Assembly: GCA_041655035.1 (NCBI GenBank)
Contig: JBAZCN010000135.1
Location: 1-9,083, forward strand
DNA length: 9,083 nucleotides
Reading direction: 5' to 3'
Source of the DNA: NAT127 sp041655035
GTDB taxonomy: Bacteria; Pseudomonadota; Gammaproteobacteria; Pseudomonadales; Porticoccaceae
Below the pieces are notes generated by a model. The model did no database searches, was not told the origin of the DNA, and worked only from the letters and a program-made list of their open reading frames with translations. Every line of letters begins with the position of its first letter. Position 1 is the stretch's first letter. Positions 1 to 6,872 of the stretch are shown here, piece by piece. A program made the position numbers and the translations under genes.

Positions 1-81
1 AGTGTCATCTGGGCGCTGTCGATGACCGGCTTCGTACTCGGCGTACTGTTGCTGTTCATTGGCCCCAGGCCTCCCTTCTGA
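1..81 (+). CDS. C-terminal end of a membrane protein (partial)
   Basis: The sequence is open from base 1 in frame 1 and stops at TGA 79-81, giving 26 residues. They form one hydrophobic stretch (VIWALSMTGFVLGVLLLFIG) followed by a short polar/proline tail PRPPF, as in a last transmembrane helix. The start lies left of the window. The intrinsic terminator about 50 bases downstream fits this being the last gene of a rightward transcript. Nothing here identifies the family. Confidence 0.55.
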   Translation, partial: SVIWALSMTGFVLGVLLLFIGPRPPF

Positions 82-132
82 TTCAGGCGCGGGTGGAGCC
101 GCCCTCGCCACCGACATACCATTCCGTTGTTT

Positions 133-154
133 GCCCCTTCGGGGGCTTTTTTTT
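133..154 (+). terminator. Rho-independent terminator with UUCG tetraloop
   Basis: A perfect 5-bp stem GCCCC/GGGGC (133-137 and 142-146) encloses a TTCG tetraloop and is followed directly by eight T residues (147-154). It lies about 50 bases after the stop of the partial membrane-protein gene, so it should end that transcript and insulate the esterase genes that follow. Confidence 0.9.
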
Positions 155-174
155 CGCCATCAAAATATACATTC

Positions 175-203
175 TTGTAAATTAAAAATATTCGCTGTAC
201 CTT
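175..203 (+). promoter_or_regulatory. Weak sigma70-like promoter candidate upstream of the first esterase
   Basis: TTGTAA (175-180) and TACCTT (198-203) are separated by 17 bp. They lie in an AT-rich island (about 155-205) just after the terminator and about 45 bases before the start codon. The -35 matches consensus at four of six positions and the -10 at three, so the position is more convincing than the sequence. No activator or repressor motif is clear. Confidence 0.3.
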
Positions 204-246
204 TGTCTTGCCACCCCGAATAACAACATGACATAAGGACAACACC

Positions 247-1890
247 ATGGCCTCGACATACCACAGGCAACGGCTGGCCGGCGGAGCGCTTGCCGCCCTC
301 GCGCTCACCTCCACAGCCTTCGCCAGCGATAAGTGCAGCATCGATACCATCCAGCGCTATGCCCCTGCCGGCACCACGATCATCGCTGCGGCTCCGTCGC
401 CCGAACCGGTGGCCCATTGCCGCGTTGAGGGCTATGTCACCACCACCGACCCGGGACCCAACCAGGTCAATTTCCGCCTTCAGCTGCCCGACAAGGACTG
501 GGCCGGACGCTACTTTTTCATCGGTATGGGGGGATCGGCCGGTTATGTGCCCTCTGACTCCCAGGTCCCGGCGGGCAACCCGCTGCTGGGCGGCTTCGCG
601 GTGGCCGGCACCGACACCGGCCGCCAGGGCCATATGCTCGACTGGGATTTCGTCGGCGAGAGCGAAGCCAAGGCACTCGACCACCGGGATCGCGGCGCCC
701 ATGTGACCAATGTCGCGGCGCAGCAGATCACCAGGTCCTACTATGATGTCGACACCATGTATCGCTACATGTCCGGCTGTTCCGGCGGCGGGCGCATGAG
801 CACCGAAGCCATCGAGCGCCACCCGGAGGACTTCGACGGTGTGGTACTGGGTGCCCCCGGCGACTGGACCACCATCCTCTCCTTTGTCTACAACGCCCAG
901 CAGATGACCCGCGAGCCGGGTTCGTGGCTGTCCCCCACCAAGCTGGCGATGCTGGAACAAAAGGTCACCGCCCACTGCGACGCGCTGGATGGTGCCGAAG
1001 ACGGCCTCATCTGGGACGAGCGCGCGTGCAGCTACGACTTCGACCAGCTCAAGTGTGCCGACGGCGATGGCGCCGACTGCCTTACCGGGCCGGAGATCAA
1101 GAGCGTCAAGGCGATACTCGAAGGTCCGATAGGCCCCGACGGCAAGCCCATTCGGCCCGGCTGGCCGATCTCCAACATGTCCGTCTGGTCAGGGTTCCTC
1201 GGCCCGGTACCGCCGCCCTGGTCACCGGAAGCGTCCATGGAAAACATCGCCAAAAGCTCCGGCGGCTATGTCATCGCCAGCACCATGGCCAATGTCTATA
1301 TGCGCCCCGGCATCGATGTGCTGACCGAGATCGATCTCACCAACCAGGACCATCTGGACGCCTGGGTAGCGGGCCAGGAAAAAGTGCAGTTTGGCCTGCC
1401 CTTCAGCGGCGATCTGCGCAAATACCAGGACAACGGCGGCAAGCTGATCCTCTGGAACGGTGTCAGCGACCCCTGTTGTCTCGACACCAAGATGAACGAG
1501 TACTACCACAAGGTCGCCGAGAACATCGGCAGCGTGGCCAAGACCGATGAGTTCGCCAAGTACTACCGCATACCCGGCATGGCCCACTGCGGCGGTGGCA
1601 CCGGACCCCAGGATGCGCCGGACCAAATGATCCGCGCCATGATCGACTGGGTCGAAAACGGTGTCGAACCCGCTGCGATCGTCGCCCACCGGGGCGCGGA
1701 CCGCGCCAAGCTGATGTTCGCCGACCCGGCCACCGGCCAGGTCTCCGGGGTGCTGATTCCACCGCCCCAGGGGGTGCCCCACGACTTCACCCTGTGTCCC
1801 TACCCCCAGGTGCCGACCTTCGACAAGAGCATGGCGAACGCCGAGGGCGCGGTGCACGACGCGAAAAACTGGAGCTGCCGACTGCCGTGA
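247..1890 (+). CDS. Secreted tannase/feruloyl esterase family hydrolase (paralogue 1)
   Basis: This 547-residue alpha/beta hydrolase belongs to the tannase/feruloyl esterase family (Pfam Tannase), whose members cleave carboxylic esters such as galloyl, feruloyl or MHET esters. An export signal is visible: basic YHRQR, a hydrophobic stretch at 10-25, and a cleavage site after AFA (residue 26). The family's CS-D-HC arrangement is complete: Cys178-Ser179 in SGCSGGGR, Asp408 in NGVSDPCC, and His447-Cys448 in GMAHCGGG. Cys178 and Cys448 would form the disulfide that joins nucleophile and histidine. The lid carries the calcium loop CDALDGAEDG (244-253), closed by Cys261. The start is supported by AAGGA at 235-239, seven bases upstream. 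The gene ends in a double stop TGA-TAA. A close paralogue follows in the same direction. The family call is firm; the substrate cannot be read from the sequence. Confidence 0.93.
   Translation: MASTYHRQRLAGGALAALALTSTAFASDKCSIDTIQRYAPAGTTIIAAAPSPEPVAHCRVEGYVTTTDPGPNQVNFRLQLPDKDWAGRYFFIGMGGSAGYVPSDSQVPAGNPLLGGFAVAGTDTGRQGHMLDWDFVGESEAKALDHRDRGAHVTNVAAQQITRSYYDVDTMYRYMSGCSGGGRMSTEAIERHPEDFDGVVLGAPGDWTTILSFVYNAQQMTREPGSWLSPTKLAMLEQKVTAHCDALDGAEDGLIWDERACSYDFDQLKCADGDGADCLTGPEIKSVKAILEGPIGPDGKPIRPGWPISNMSVWSGFLGPVPPPWSPEASMENIAKSSGGYVIASTMANVYMRPGIDVLTEIDLTNQDHLDAWVAGQEKVQFGLPFSGDLRKYQDNGGKLILWNGVSDPCCLDTKMNEYYHKVAENIGSVAKTDEFAKYYRIPGMAHCGGGTGPQDAPDQMIRAMIDWVENGVEPAAIVAHRGADRAKLMFADPATGQVSGVLIPPPQGVPHDFTLCPYPQVPTFDKSMANAEGAVHDAKNWSCRLP
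601..646 (+). repeat. 46-bp near-identical tract shared with the second esterase (copy 1)
   Basis: This stretch matches 2423-2468 at 45 of 46 bases, the only difference being at 621. It encodes VAGTDTGRQGHMLDW. Nearly all third codon positions agree, whereas third positions differ freely just outside the tract. It is homologous coding sequence, not a mobile repeat. Confidence 0.85.
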
Positions 1891-1950
1891 TAAAACTGCG
1901 CCGGCCGGAAGGATATCTCCCGCCGGGCGAGGCGGCAGGCCATCCGGCGA

Positions 1951-1989
1951 CCGGGCTCCCACCACGGTGGGCGGCCCGGTTAACCGGGC
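1951..1989 (+). promoter_or_regulatory. Two mutually exclusive hairpins in the leader between the esterases
   Basis: Three complementary segments occur in order: CCGGGC (1951-1956), GCCCGG (1974-1979) and CCGGGC (1984-1989). The first and second can pair around an inner stem CCCAC/GTGGG (1958-1962 and 1967-1971) with a CACG loop. The second and third lie in a perfect 16-bp palindrome GCCCGGTTAACCGGGC (1974-1989). The middle segment cannot join both. No T-run follows, so this is not an intrinsic terminator. It could be a protein operator, an RNA processing or stability element, or an attenuator-like switch between the two genes. A chance fold in GC-rich DNA is possible. Confidence 0.45.
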
Positions 1990-2068
1990 AGGGCAGCCGG
2001 CTCCCTTGACGGAGAGCAAAGGCCCGACATCACAAGACCCACCGAATCACCAACAACGGAACGATCCA

Positions 2069-3718
2069 ATGAAACAATCATTCGTCCCCCACTACCTCAC
2101 CGCCGTCGCTCTCGCCGCCGGCCTCGGCAGCGCCGCGGTCCAGGCGAAACCGGACTGCACCACCGATGCCATCCAGGCCCTTGCCCCCAACGGCGTCGCC
2201 ATCGACAGCGCAGAACCCACGGCGGAACCGGCGCCGCACTGCAAAATCGACGGCCACATCATCACTGCCAACCCCGGCCCCAACCAGGTCAACTTCCGCC
2301 TGCAGCTACCCGACAACAACTGGAACCAGCGCTACTACTTCATCGGCCTCGGCGGGTCGGCGGGCTATGTGCCCACCGACTCCCAGATCCCCGCCGGCAA
2401 TCCTCTGCACGCCGGCTTTGCCGTGGCCGGCACCGACACCGGGCGCCAGGGCCATATGCTCGACTGGGGCTTTCTGACGGATCCCGCCAAAGCCGAGGAT
2501 CATACCCATAGAGCGATGCATCTGACCGCCGTGTCCACCCAGGCCATCACCAAGGCCTACTACGACAGCGACACCCTCTATCGCTATATGTCCGGTTGCT
2601 CCGGCGGTGGGCGCATGGCCACCGAATCCATCACCCGCCACCCCGAGGATTTCGACGGCGTGCTGCTCGGCGCCCCCGGCGGTCGCAGCAACATGACCAT
2701 GGCCGCCTTTATCTACAACGCCCAGCAAATGAATCGTGAGCCCGGAGCCTGGCTGTCACCGGCAAAACTCGCCATGCTCGACGACAAAGTCACCGCGGCC
2801 TGTGATCTGCTCGATGGCGCAAAGGACGACATCATCGCCGATCACCGCGCCTGCTCCTTCGACTTCGAGTCCATCAAATGCACCGCGGGCGACGGCCCCG
2901 AGTGCCTGACGGAACCGGAACTCAAAAGCGTCAAGGCCGTGCTCGAGGGCCCCATTGGACCCGATGGCAAGCCCCTCAAGCCCGGCTATCCGATTTCCAA
3001 CATCAGCGTCTGGTCGGGCTTTCTCGGCCATGTACCGCCACCCTGGTCCGATGAGGCCAGCATGGAAAACATGGCCAAATCGTCCAGCGGCTATGTGATC
3101 GGCAGCTCCCAGGCCAAGGTGTTGTTCGGCGACGATTTCAACGCCCTCGAGGATCTCGACTTCAACAACGCCGAGCAGATCGCCGCCTGGAAGCGGCGCT
3201 CGCAGGAAATCGGTTTCGGCACCCCCTACTCCGCCGACCTCCGCGGCCTGCAGAAAAGCGGCGGCAAGGTACTGATGTGGAACGGCGTCAGCGACCCCTG
3301 CTGCATCGACACCGAGCTTGAAGAGTACTATCTGGAAGCGGGCGAAAAAGTCGGCGGCCTGGATAAACTCGAACAGTTCGCCACCTACTACCGGGTGCCC
3401 GGCATGGCGCACTGCGGCGGCGGCACCGGTCCCCAGGACGCGCCGGACCAGTTCCTCAACGCCCTCATCGACTGGGTCGAAAATGACAAGAAACCGGGCA
3501 CCATCGTGACCCATCGCGGCGCTGATCGCGCCCAGCTACTGTTCGCCGACCCAGCCACCGGCCAGGCATCGGGCGTGATCGTCCCGCCACCCACAGGTGT
3601 CTCGCGGGATTTCGTGCTCTGCCCCCACCCGCAAGTGGCGAAGTTCGACAACAGCAAGTCAACCGACCCTAAGGCTGTGTACAACGCCGCCAACTGGTCG
3701 TGTCAACAGCAGGGCTAG
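2069..3718 (+). CDS. Secreted tannase/feruloyl esterase family hydrolase (paralogue 2)
   Basis: This 549-residue protein aligns with the preceding gene over almost its whole length, with roughly two thirds identity by eye, and belongs to the same alpha/beta hydrolase family. The ATG at 2069 is chosen because a signal peptide starts there: MKQS, a hydrophobic stretch at 10-25, and a cleavage site after VQA (residue 26). GGAA at 2058-2061 serves as a modest ribosome site. The frame stays open to 1967, but that extension is polar leader sequence. The catalytic set is intact: Cys177-Ser178 in SGCSGGGR, Asp409 in NGVSDPCC, and His448-Cys449 in GMAHCGGG. The calcium loop is CDLLDGAKDD (245-254), with Cys262 as partner. 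Divergence is marked just after the nucleophile region (GAPGGRSNMTMAAF against GAPGDWTTILSF) and in the lid (about 345-385), where substrate choice is usually set. The pair may therefore have different specificities. Confidence 0.93.
   Translation: MKQSFVPHYLTAVALAAGLGSAAVQAKPDCTTDAIQALAPNGVAIDSAEPTAEPAPHCKIDGHIITANPGPNQVNFRLQLPDNNWNQRYYFIGLGGSAGYVPTDSQIPAGNPLHAGFAVAGTDTGRQGHMLDWGFLTDPAKAEDHTHRAMHLTAVSTQAITKAYYDSDTLYRYMSGCSGGGRMATESITRHPEDFDGVLLGAPGGRSNMTMAAFIYNAQQMNREPGAWLSPAKLAMLDDKVTAACDLLDGAKDDIIADHRACSFDFESIKCTAGDGPECLTEPELKSVKAVLEGPIGPDGKPLKPGYPISNISVWSGFLGHVPPPWSDEASMENMAKSSSGYVIGSSQAKVLFGDDFNALEDLDFNNAEQIAAWKRRSQEIGFGTPYSADLRGLQKSGGKVLMWNGVSDPCCIDTELEEYYLEAGEKVGGLDKLEQFATYYRVPGMAHCGGGTGPQDAPDQFLNALIDWVENDKKPGTIVTHRGADRAQLLFADPATGQASGVIVPPPTGVSRDFVLCPHPQVAKFDNSKSTDPKAVYNAANWSCQQQG
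2423..2468 (+). repeat. 46-bp near-identical tract shared with the first esterase (copy 2)
   Basis: Partner of the tract at 601-646, identical except for one base (2443). It lies at the equivalent place in the second paralogue and encodes the same 15 residues. Confidence 0.85.
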
Positions 3719-3722
3719 CCCT

Positions 3723-3770
3723 GCTCCGGCTTGCGCCGCCGTGAAGGCCGGGGCCTCACGGCGGCGGAGC
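3723..3770 (+). other. Long GC-rich hairpin after the esterase pair
   Basis: The perfect 10-bp stem GCCGCCGTGA/TCACGGCGGC (3735-3744 and 3756-3765) sits inside a second arm, GCTCC (3723-3727) with GGAGC (3766-3770). It begins four bases after the stop codon of the second esterase. No T-run follows, so on its own it is not a classical terminator. It may protect the mRNA 3' end or act together with the hairpin 18 bases further on. Confidence 0.55.
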
Positions 3771-3787
3771 CAAGAGTGATCCAGCCC

Positions 3788-3820
3788 AGCCAAAGCCCTG
3801 AAAACAGGGCTTTGGCTCTT
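3788..3820. terminator. Perfect 13-bp stem with AAAA loop, probable (bidirectional) terminator
   Basis: AGCCAAAGCCCTG (3788-3800) and CAGGGCTTTGGCT (3805-3817) are perfect reverse complements around an AAAA loop. The inner stem GCCCTG/CAGGGC is followed by TTTGGCTCTT on the plus strand. The T-tract is thus partly inside the stem and interrupted, a form common in GC-rich pseudomonad-like genomes. It lies about 70 bases after the second esterase and about 150 before cioA, so it most likely separates the two transcripts. Confidence 0.7.
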
Positions 3821-3880
3821 CCGCAAGCAGAGCGATGCCGCCACCCGCGGCAAATTGCCGCAGCCGATTCTCAAGCAATC

Positions 3881-3909
3881 CTCAACTAACCGGCCGCCTC
3901 GTGGCACAA
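3881..3909 (+). promoter_or_regulatory. Tentative promoter of the cioAB operon
   Basis: TGGCACAAT (3901-3909) resembles an extended -10 (TGn plus CACAAT, four of six matches), about 60 bases before the cioA start. The hexamer 17 bp upstream (CTCAAC, 3881-3886) is a poor -35, so the promoter may need an activator. CTCAA is repeated at 3870-3874 and 3881-3885, exactly 11 bp apart. Confidence 0.3.
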
Positions 3910-3915
3910 TAGCCT

Positions 3916-3931
3916 GTCGCGCGATAGCGAC
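3916..3931. promoter_or_regulatory. GTCGC-N6-GCGAC inverted repeat in the cioAB leader
   Basis: GTCGC (3916-3920) and GCGAC (3927-3931) are perfect complements spaced by six bases, about where transcription would start if the candidate -10 at 3904-3909 is right. The half-sites resemble the GCGNC/GNCGC halves described for RegA/PrrA/RoxR response regulators, and RoxSR is known to control cioAB in Pseudomonas. Here, however, the halves occur in the opposite order to the published arrangement. The link to that regulator is therefore inference, and another repressor or chance is possible. Confidence 0.35.
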
Positions 3932-3969
3932 GTCCTGCCCCCATCCACAGATAGCACCTGGAGGAGACA

Positions 3970-5319
3970 ATGGAGCTCGACCCGTTCGTTCTGGCCAGAA
4001 TCCAGTTCGCCGCCAACATCAGCTTCCACATTCTGTTTCCCGCCATCACCATCGGCCTCGCCTGGCTGCTGCTGTACTTCCGCATCCGCCATACCCTGTC
4101 GCGGGACAGGCTCTGGGAATACGCCTACAATTTCTGGGTCAAGATCTTCGCCCTCAGCTTTGCCCTCGGCGTGGTGTCCGGCGTCACCATGAGTTTCCAG
4201 TTCGGCACCAACTGGCCGGGTTTCATGGAAAGGGCCGGCAATATCGCCGGGCCACTACTGGGCTATGAGGTGCTGACCGCATTCTTTCTCGAAGCCTCGT
4301 TTCTCGGCATCATGCTGTTTGGCAAAAACCGGGTCTCGAACCGGGTGCACCTGATCGCGACGCTCCTGGTTGCCTTCGGTACCACCCTGTCGGCGTTCTG
4401 GATCCTCAGCCTCAACTCGTGGATGCAAACCCCCGCGGGCTACCGCATCGAAAACGGCGAATTCCTGGTGGAGAGCTGGTGGGCGGTGATCTTCAATCCG
4501 TCCTTCCCCTATCGCTTCACTCATATGCTGATCGCGTCATTGCTCACCAGTTCCTTCCTGGTGGCCGGCCTCAGCGCCTGGCGTGCGCTGAAAGGCATGG
4601 ACGGGCCCGGCACCTGGAAGGTGATGCGCACCGGTGTCATGGCCGCCGCCGTGCTCACCCCGCTGCAAATATTTGTGGGTGATCTGCACGGGCTCAATAC
4701 CCTCGAACACCAGCCGGCCAAGATAGCCGCTGTTGAGGCGGTGTGGGAAACCGAACGCGGCGCCCCTCTGGTCCTGTTCGGGTTGCCGGATGAACAGCGC
4801 CGGGATACTCGATGGGCCATCGAAATCCCCAGGGGAGCGAGCCTGATCCTGACCCACGACCTGGATGGCGAGATCCGCGGGCTCGACGAATTTGTCGACG
4901 AACATCCGCCGGTAGCCATCGTTTTCTGGGCGTTCCGGATCATGGTCGGCATCGGGTTTCTGATGCTGCTGGTGGCCTGGTGGGCGAGCTGGTCCCTCCG
5001 CGGCGGCCGGGCGCCAAGCAGGCCATTGCTGCACGCCTTGTCGTGGATGACCTTTTCCGGCTGGGGAGCAGTGCTGGCCGGCTGGTACGTCACCGAGATC
5101 GGCCGTCAGCCATGGATCATTCACGGCCTGCTGCGCGTCAGGGACATCGTTGCCGACCACAGCAGCGCCACCGTTGCCGGCACTCTCACCGGCTACCTGT
5201 TGCTGTATGGCTTTTTGCTGGCATCCTATATCGGCGCCCTGCGCTATCTGGCCACCAAGCCGGCGCGCTCACTCGAGCTTGGCCCCGGCTACACCAGCCG
5301 CAAATCACCCACGGCCTGA
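3970..5319 (+). CDS. cioA: Cytochrome bd-type quinol oxidase subunit I, cyanide-insensitive (CioA/CydA) type
   Basis: The 449-residue inner-membrane subunit I oxidises quinol and reduces oxygen to water without pumping protons. The ribosome site GGAGG (3960-3964) fixes the start. Landmarks by analogy with E. coli CydA are: haem ligand His20 in ISFHILFP; the buried acidic pair Glu100 and Glu108 in GYEVLTAFFLE; the b558 ligands His185 (RFTHM) and Met325 (FRIMVG, with Arg323); the quinol-site Lys251 and Glu256 in KIAAVEAVWET; and Glu376 with GRQPW (378-382) near the last helices. The protein is clearly shorter than the 522-residue E. coli CydA, mainly because the long Q-loop insert is missing. 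This is the hallmark of the CioA-type subfamily. cioB follows 15 bases after the stop, so the two are cotranscribed. Whether the enzyme is actually cyanide-tolerant is inferred from subfamily only. Confidence 0.95.
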   Translation: MELDPFVLARIQFAANISFHILFPAITIGLAWLLLYFRIRHTLSRDRLWEYAYNFWVKIFALSFALGVVSGVTMSFQFGTNWPGFMERAGNIAGPLLGYEVLTAFFLEASFLGIMLFGKNRVSNRVHLIATLLVAFGTTLSAFWILSLNSWMQTPAGYRIENGEFLVESWWAVIFNPSFPYRFTHMLIASLLTSSFLVAGLSAWRALKGMDGPGTWKVMRTGVMAAAVLTPLQIFVGDLHGLNTLEHQPAKIAAVEAVWETERGAPLVLFGLPDEQRRDTRWAIEIPRGASLILTHDLDGEIRGLDEFVDEHPPVAIVFWAFRIMVGIGFLMLLVAWWASWSLRGGRAPSRPLLHALSWMTFSGWGAVLAGWYVTEIGRQPWIIHGLLRVRDIVADHSSATVAGTLTGYLLLYGFLLASYIGALRYLATKPARSLELGPGYTSRKSPTA

Positions 5320-5334
5320 GGCGGAGGTTTCGAC

Positions 5335-6327
5335 ATGGAATACTGGCTACCCGTTGTCTACGTCAGCGTCATGGGCCTTGCCCTGCTGATCTATGTGATT
5401 CTGGACGGCTACGATCTGGGAGTGGGTATCTTGCTGCCCGCCGCCGACGAAGCGGAAAAAGACACCATGATCGCCTCCATCGGCCCCTTCTGGGATGCCA
5501 ATGAAACCTGGATCGTTCTCGGTATCGGCGTTCTGCTGATCGCCTTCCCCAAAGCCCATGGCCTGGTGCTCACCAGCTTGTATATTCCCGTCACGCTGAT
5601 GTTGTTTGGCCTGATCCTGCGCGGGGTGGCTTTCGATATGAGGGTAAAGGGCGGCGATGCGCGCAAGATCATGTGGAACCGCGCTTTCTTTGCCGGTTCG
5701 CTGATCGCCGCCACCGCCCAGGGCTGGATGCTCGGGTCTTATATCACCGGGCTGCAGAACAACCTGATGAGCCTGGTGTTTTCGGCACTGATCGCCGTTA
5801 CCCTGCCATCGTTGTATATTCTGCTCGGCGCCGCCTGGCTGATGATGAAAACCGAGAGCGCGCTGTTTGGCAAAGCGGTCACCTGGGCGAGGATTGCCCT
5901 GTTGCCGATGGGCATCTGCCTGGTACTGGTATCGATCGCCACGCCGCTGGCCAGCGCCGTGATCGCCGATCGCTGGTTCACCCTCCCTGCCGCCATCGGC
6001 CTGCTGCCCATTCCCCTGTCGTGCATACTCATCTTCATCGGCATGAGCTGGCTGCTGACCAAACCCGTCCTGCTCAGACGGGGCTGGGGCTGGCTACTGT
6101 TCGCCGGCCTGGTGGTGCTGTGCCTCATGGCCTCGCTGGGGCTGGCCTACAGCATCTTTCCCGACATCATCATCGGACAGATGGATATCTGGACGGCGGC
6201 CGCGGCCACCAACTCCCTGGTATTCATGCTCTACGGCATCGCCATCACCCTGCCCGCGATCTTCGGCTACAACATCTATGTGTACTGGATATTCCACGGC
6301 AAGACCACCGAGCTCAGCTACGAATAG
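5335..6327 (+). CDS. cioB: Cytochrome bd-type quinol oxidase subunit II (CioB/CydB)
   Basis: This 330-residue, very hydrophobic subunit II has eight or so predicted membrane helices and pairs with CioA to form the oxidase core. Family motifs are the N-terminal LDGYDLGVGIL (23-33), GPFWDANETWIVLG (50-63) and RGVAFDMR (96-103), with the C-terminal WIFHGKTTEL tail. GGAGG at 5323-5327, seven bases before ATG 5335, supports the start. Its length matches CioB-type proteins and is shorter than E. coli CydB (379). I see no convincing small CydX/CydZ-type membrane subunit after it. The next gene is convergent, so the operon ends here. The cydDC exporter genes are not in the window. Confidence 0.95.
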   Translation: MEYWLPVVYVSVMGLALLIYVILDGYDLGVGILLPAADEAEKDTMIASIGPFWDANETWIVLGIGVLLIAFPKAHGLVLTSLYIPVTLMLFGLILRGVAFDMRVKGGDARKIMWNRAFFAGSLIAATAQGWMLGSYITGLQNNLMSLVFSALIAVTLPSLYILLGAAWLMMKTESALFGKAVTWARIALLPMGICLVLVSIATPLASAVIADRWFTLPAAIGLLPIPLSCILIFIGMSWLLTKPVLLRRGWGWLLFAGLVVLCLMASLGLAYSIFPDIIIGQMDIWTAAAATNSLVFMLYGIAITLPAIFGYNIYVYWIFHGKTTELSYE

Positions 6328-6344
6328 CCCTGAGCGAGTCCGAT

Positions 6345-6370
6345 GGCGGAGCGGTCGGTCACCGCCCGCC
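6345..6370 (+). other. Hairpin after cioB
   Basis: GGCGG-A-GCGGT (6345-6355) pairs with ACCGC-CCGCC (6361-6370), a 10-bp stem with one bulged A and the loop CGGTC. It sits in the 74-base gap between the convergent ends of cioB and rsd and has no T-run on either side. It may be an mRNA 3'-end structure or an imperfect terminator for one or both genes. Confidence 0.45.
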
Positions 6371-6401
6371 GCGAGTCGCAATACAGAAGGCAGGAATATC
6401 G

Positions 6402-6872
6402 CTAACCGGTTTTGCGCGCCAGGTGTACGTCGTGGAGAGTGCTGATCATCTGGTCCTCGTCGGCAAAGCGCGAAGCGAGGGCTTCCGCCAGGGTGGAGAG
6501 GTCGGCGGCCAGATCGGCAGTAGTGGCGCAGGATTCGTACTTCTCGTCGAAGCCCAGTGCCTTTTGGGTGCTGTCCTCGATCGAAGCCATCAAGCGGCTG
6601 CCGAGTTCAACCGCCTGGTGGTCGTCGAATTCCAGGCCCTCGGCGATCAGCCCTCGATAAAACTCGAAATGACCGGCAGAAACATAGTCGATCAACAATG
6701 ATCGGAAGGTCTGAAGCTTGCCGCCCAGCTGTAAGCCCGCCTGGTCAAAATCCTGTCGGGCGGCAAATTCACTGAGCAGCACAATCAGTTCATGGCGCTG
6801 TTCGAGCCAGCGATCTATGGCCTGATCGAAACCCTTCCAGCGTTGCAAAGCCTGGGTTGATCGCTTGAGCAT
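6402..6872 (-). CDS. rsd: Rsd/AlgQ family anti-sigma70 regulator
   Basis: The 156-residue soluble helical protein belongs to the Rsd/AlgQ family, which binds region 4 of sigma70 and shifts RNA polymerase towards alternative sigma factors; AlgQ of Pseudomonas also affects alginate and virulence genes. Family features are IDRWLEQRHELIVLL (19-33), the strongly conserved SLLIDYVSAGHFEFY (58-72), and EALASRFADEDQMI (130-143). Length matches E. coli Rsd (158). The start is supported by AAGGA (plus-strand 6879-6883), six bases before the ATG. It converges on cioB with a 74-base gap. Rsd/AlgQ proteins are known essentially from gammaproteobacteria, which is the best taxonomic marker in the window. 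The specific effect (growth-phase or alginate control) cannot be read here. Confidence 0.9.
   Translation of the reverse strand: MLKRSTQALQRWKGFDQAIDRWLEQRHELIVLLSEFAARQDFDQAGLQLGGKLQTFRSLLIDYVSAGHFEFYRGLIAEGLEFDDHQAVELGSRLMASIEDSTQKALGFDEKYESCATTADLAADLSTLAEALASRFADEDQMISTLHDVHLARKTG

Noticed and set aside
1222..2019. Long antisense open frame over the 3' half of the first esterase; similar antisense frames at 160-975, 2306-2728 and 2756-3514
   Set aside because: They mirror the strongly conserved esterase frames, have repetitive Gly/Ala/Val/His composition typical of GC-rich shadow frames, and lack ribosome sites or recognisable domains.
1967..2068. 34-residue N-terminal extension of the second esterase from ATG 1967
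   Set aside because: The extension is polar and would bury the signal peptide that starts cleanly at ATG 2069. It also overlaps the palindrome in the leader.
6343..6405. 20-codon frame directly after cioB, considered as a CydX-like subunit
   Set aside because: It is arginine-rich with no hydrophobic helix, has no good ribosome site and contains the hairpin at 6345-6370.
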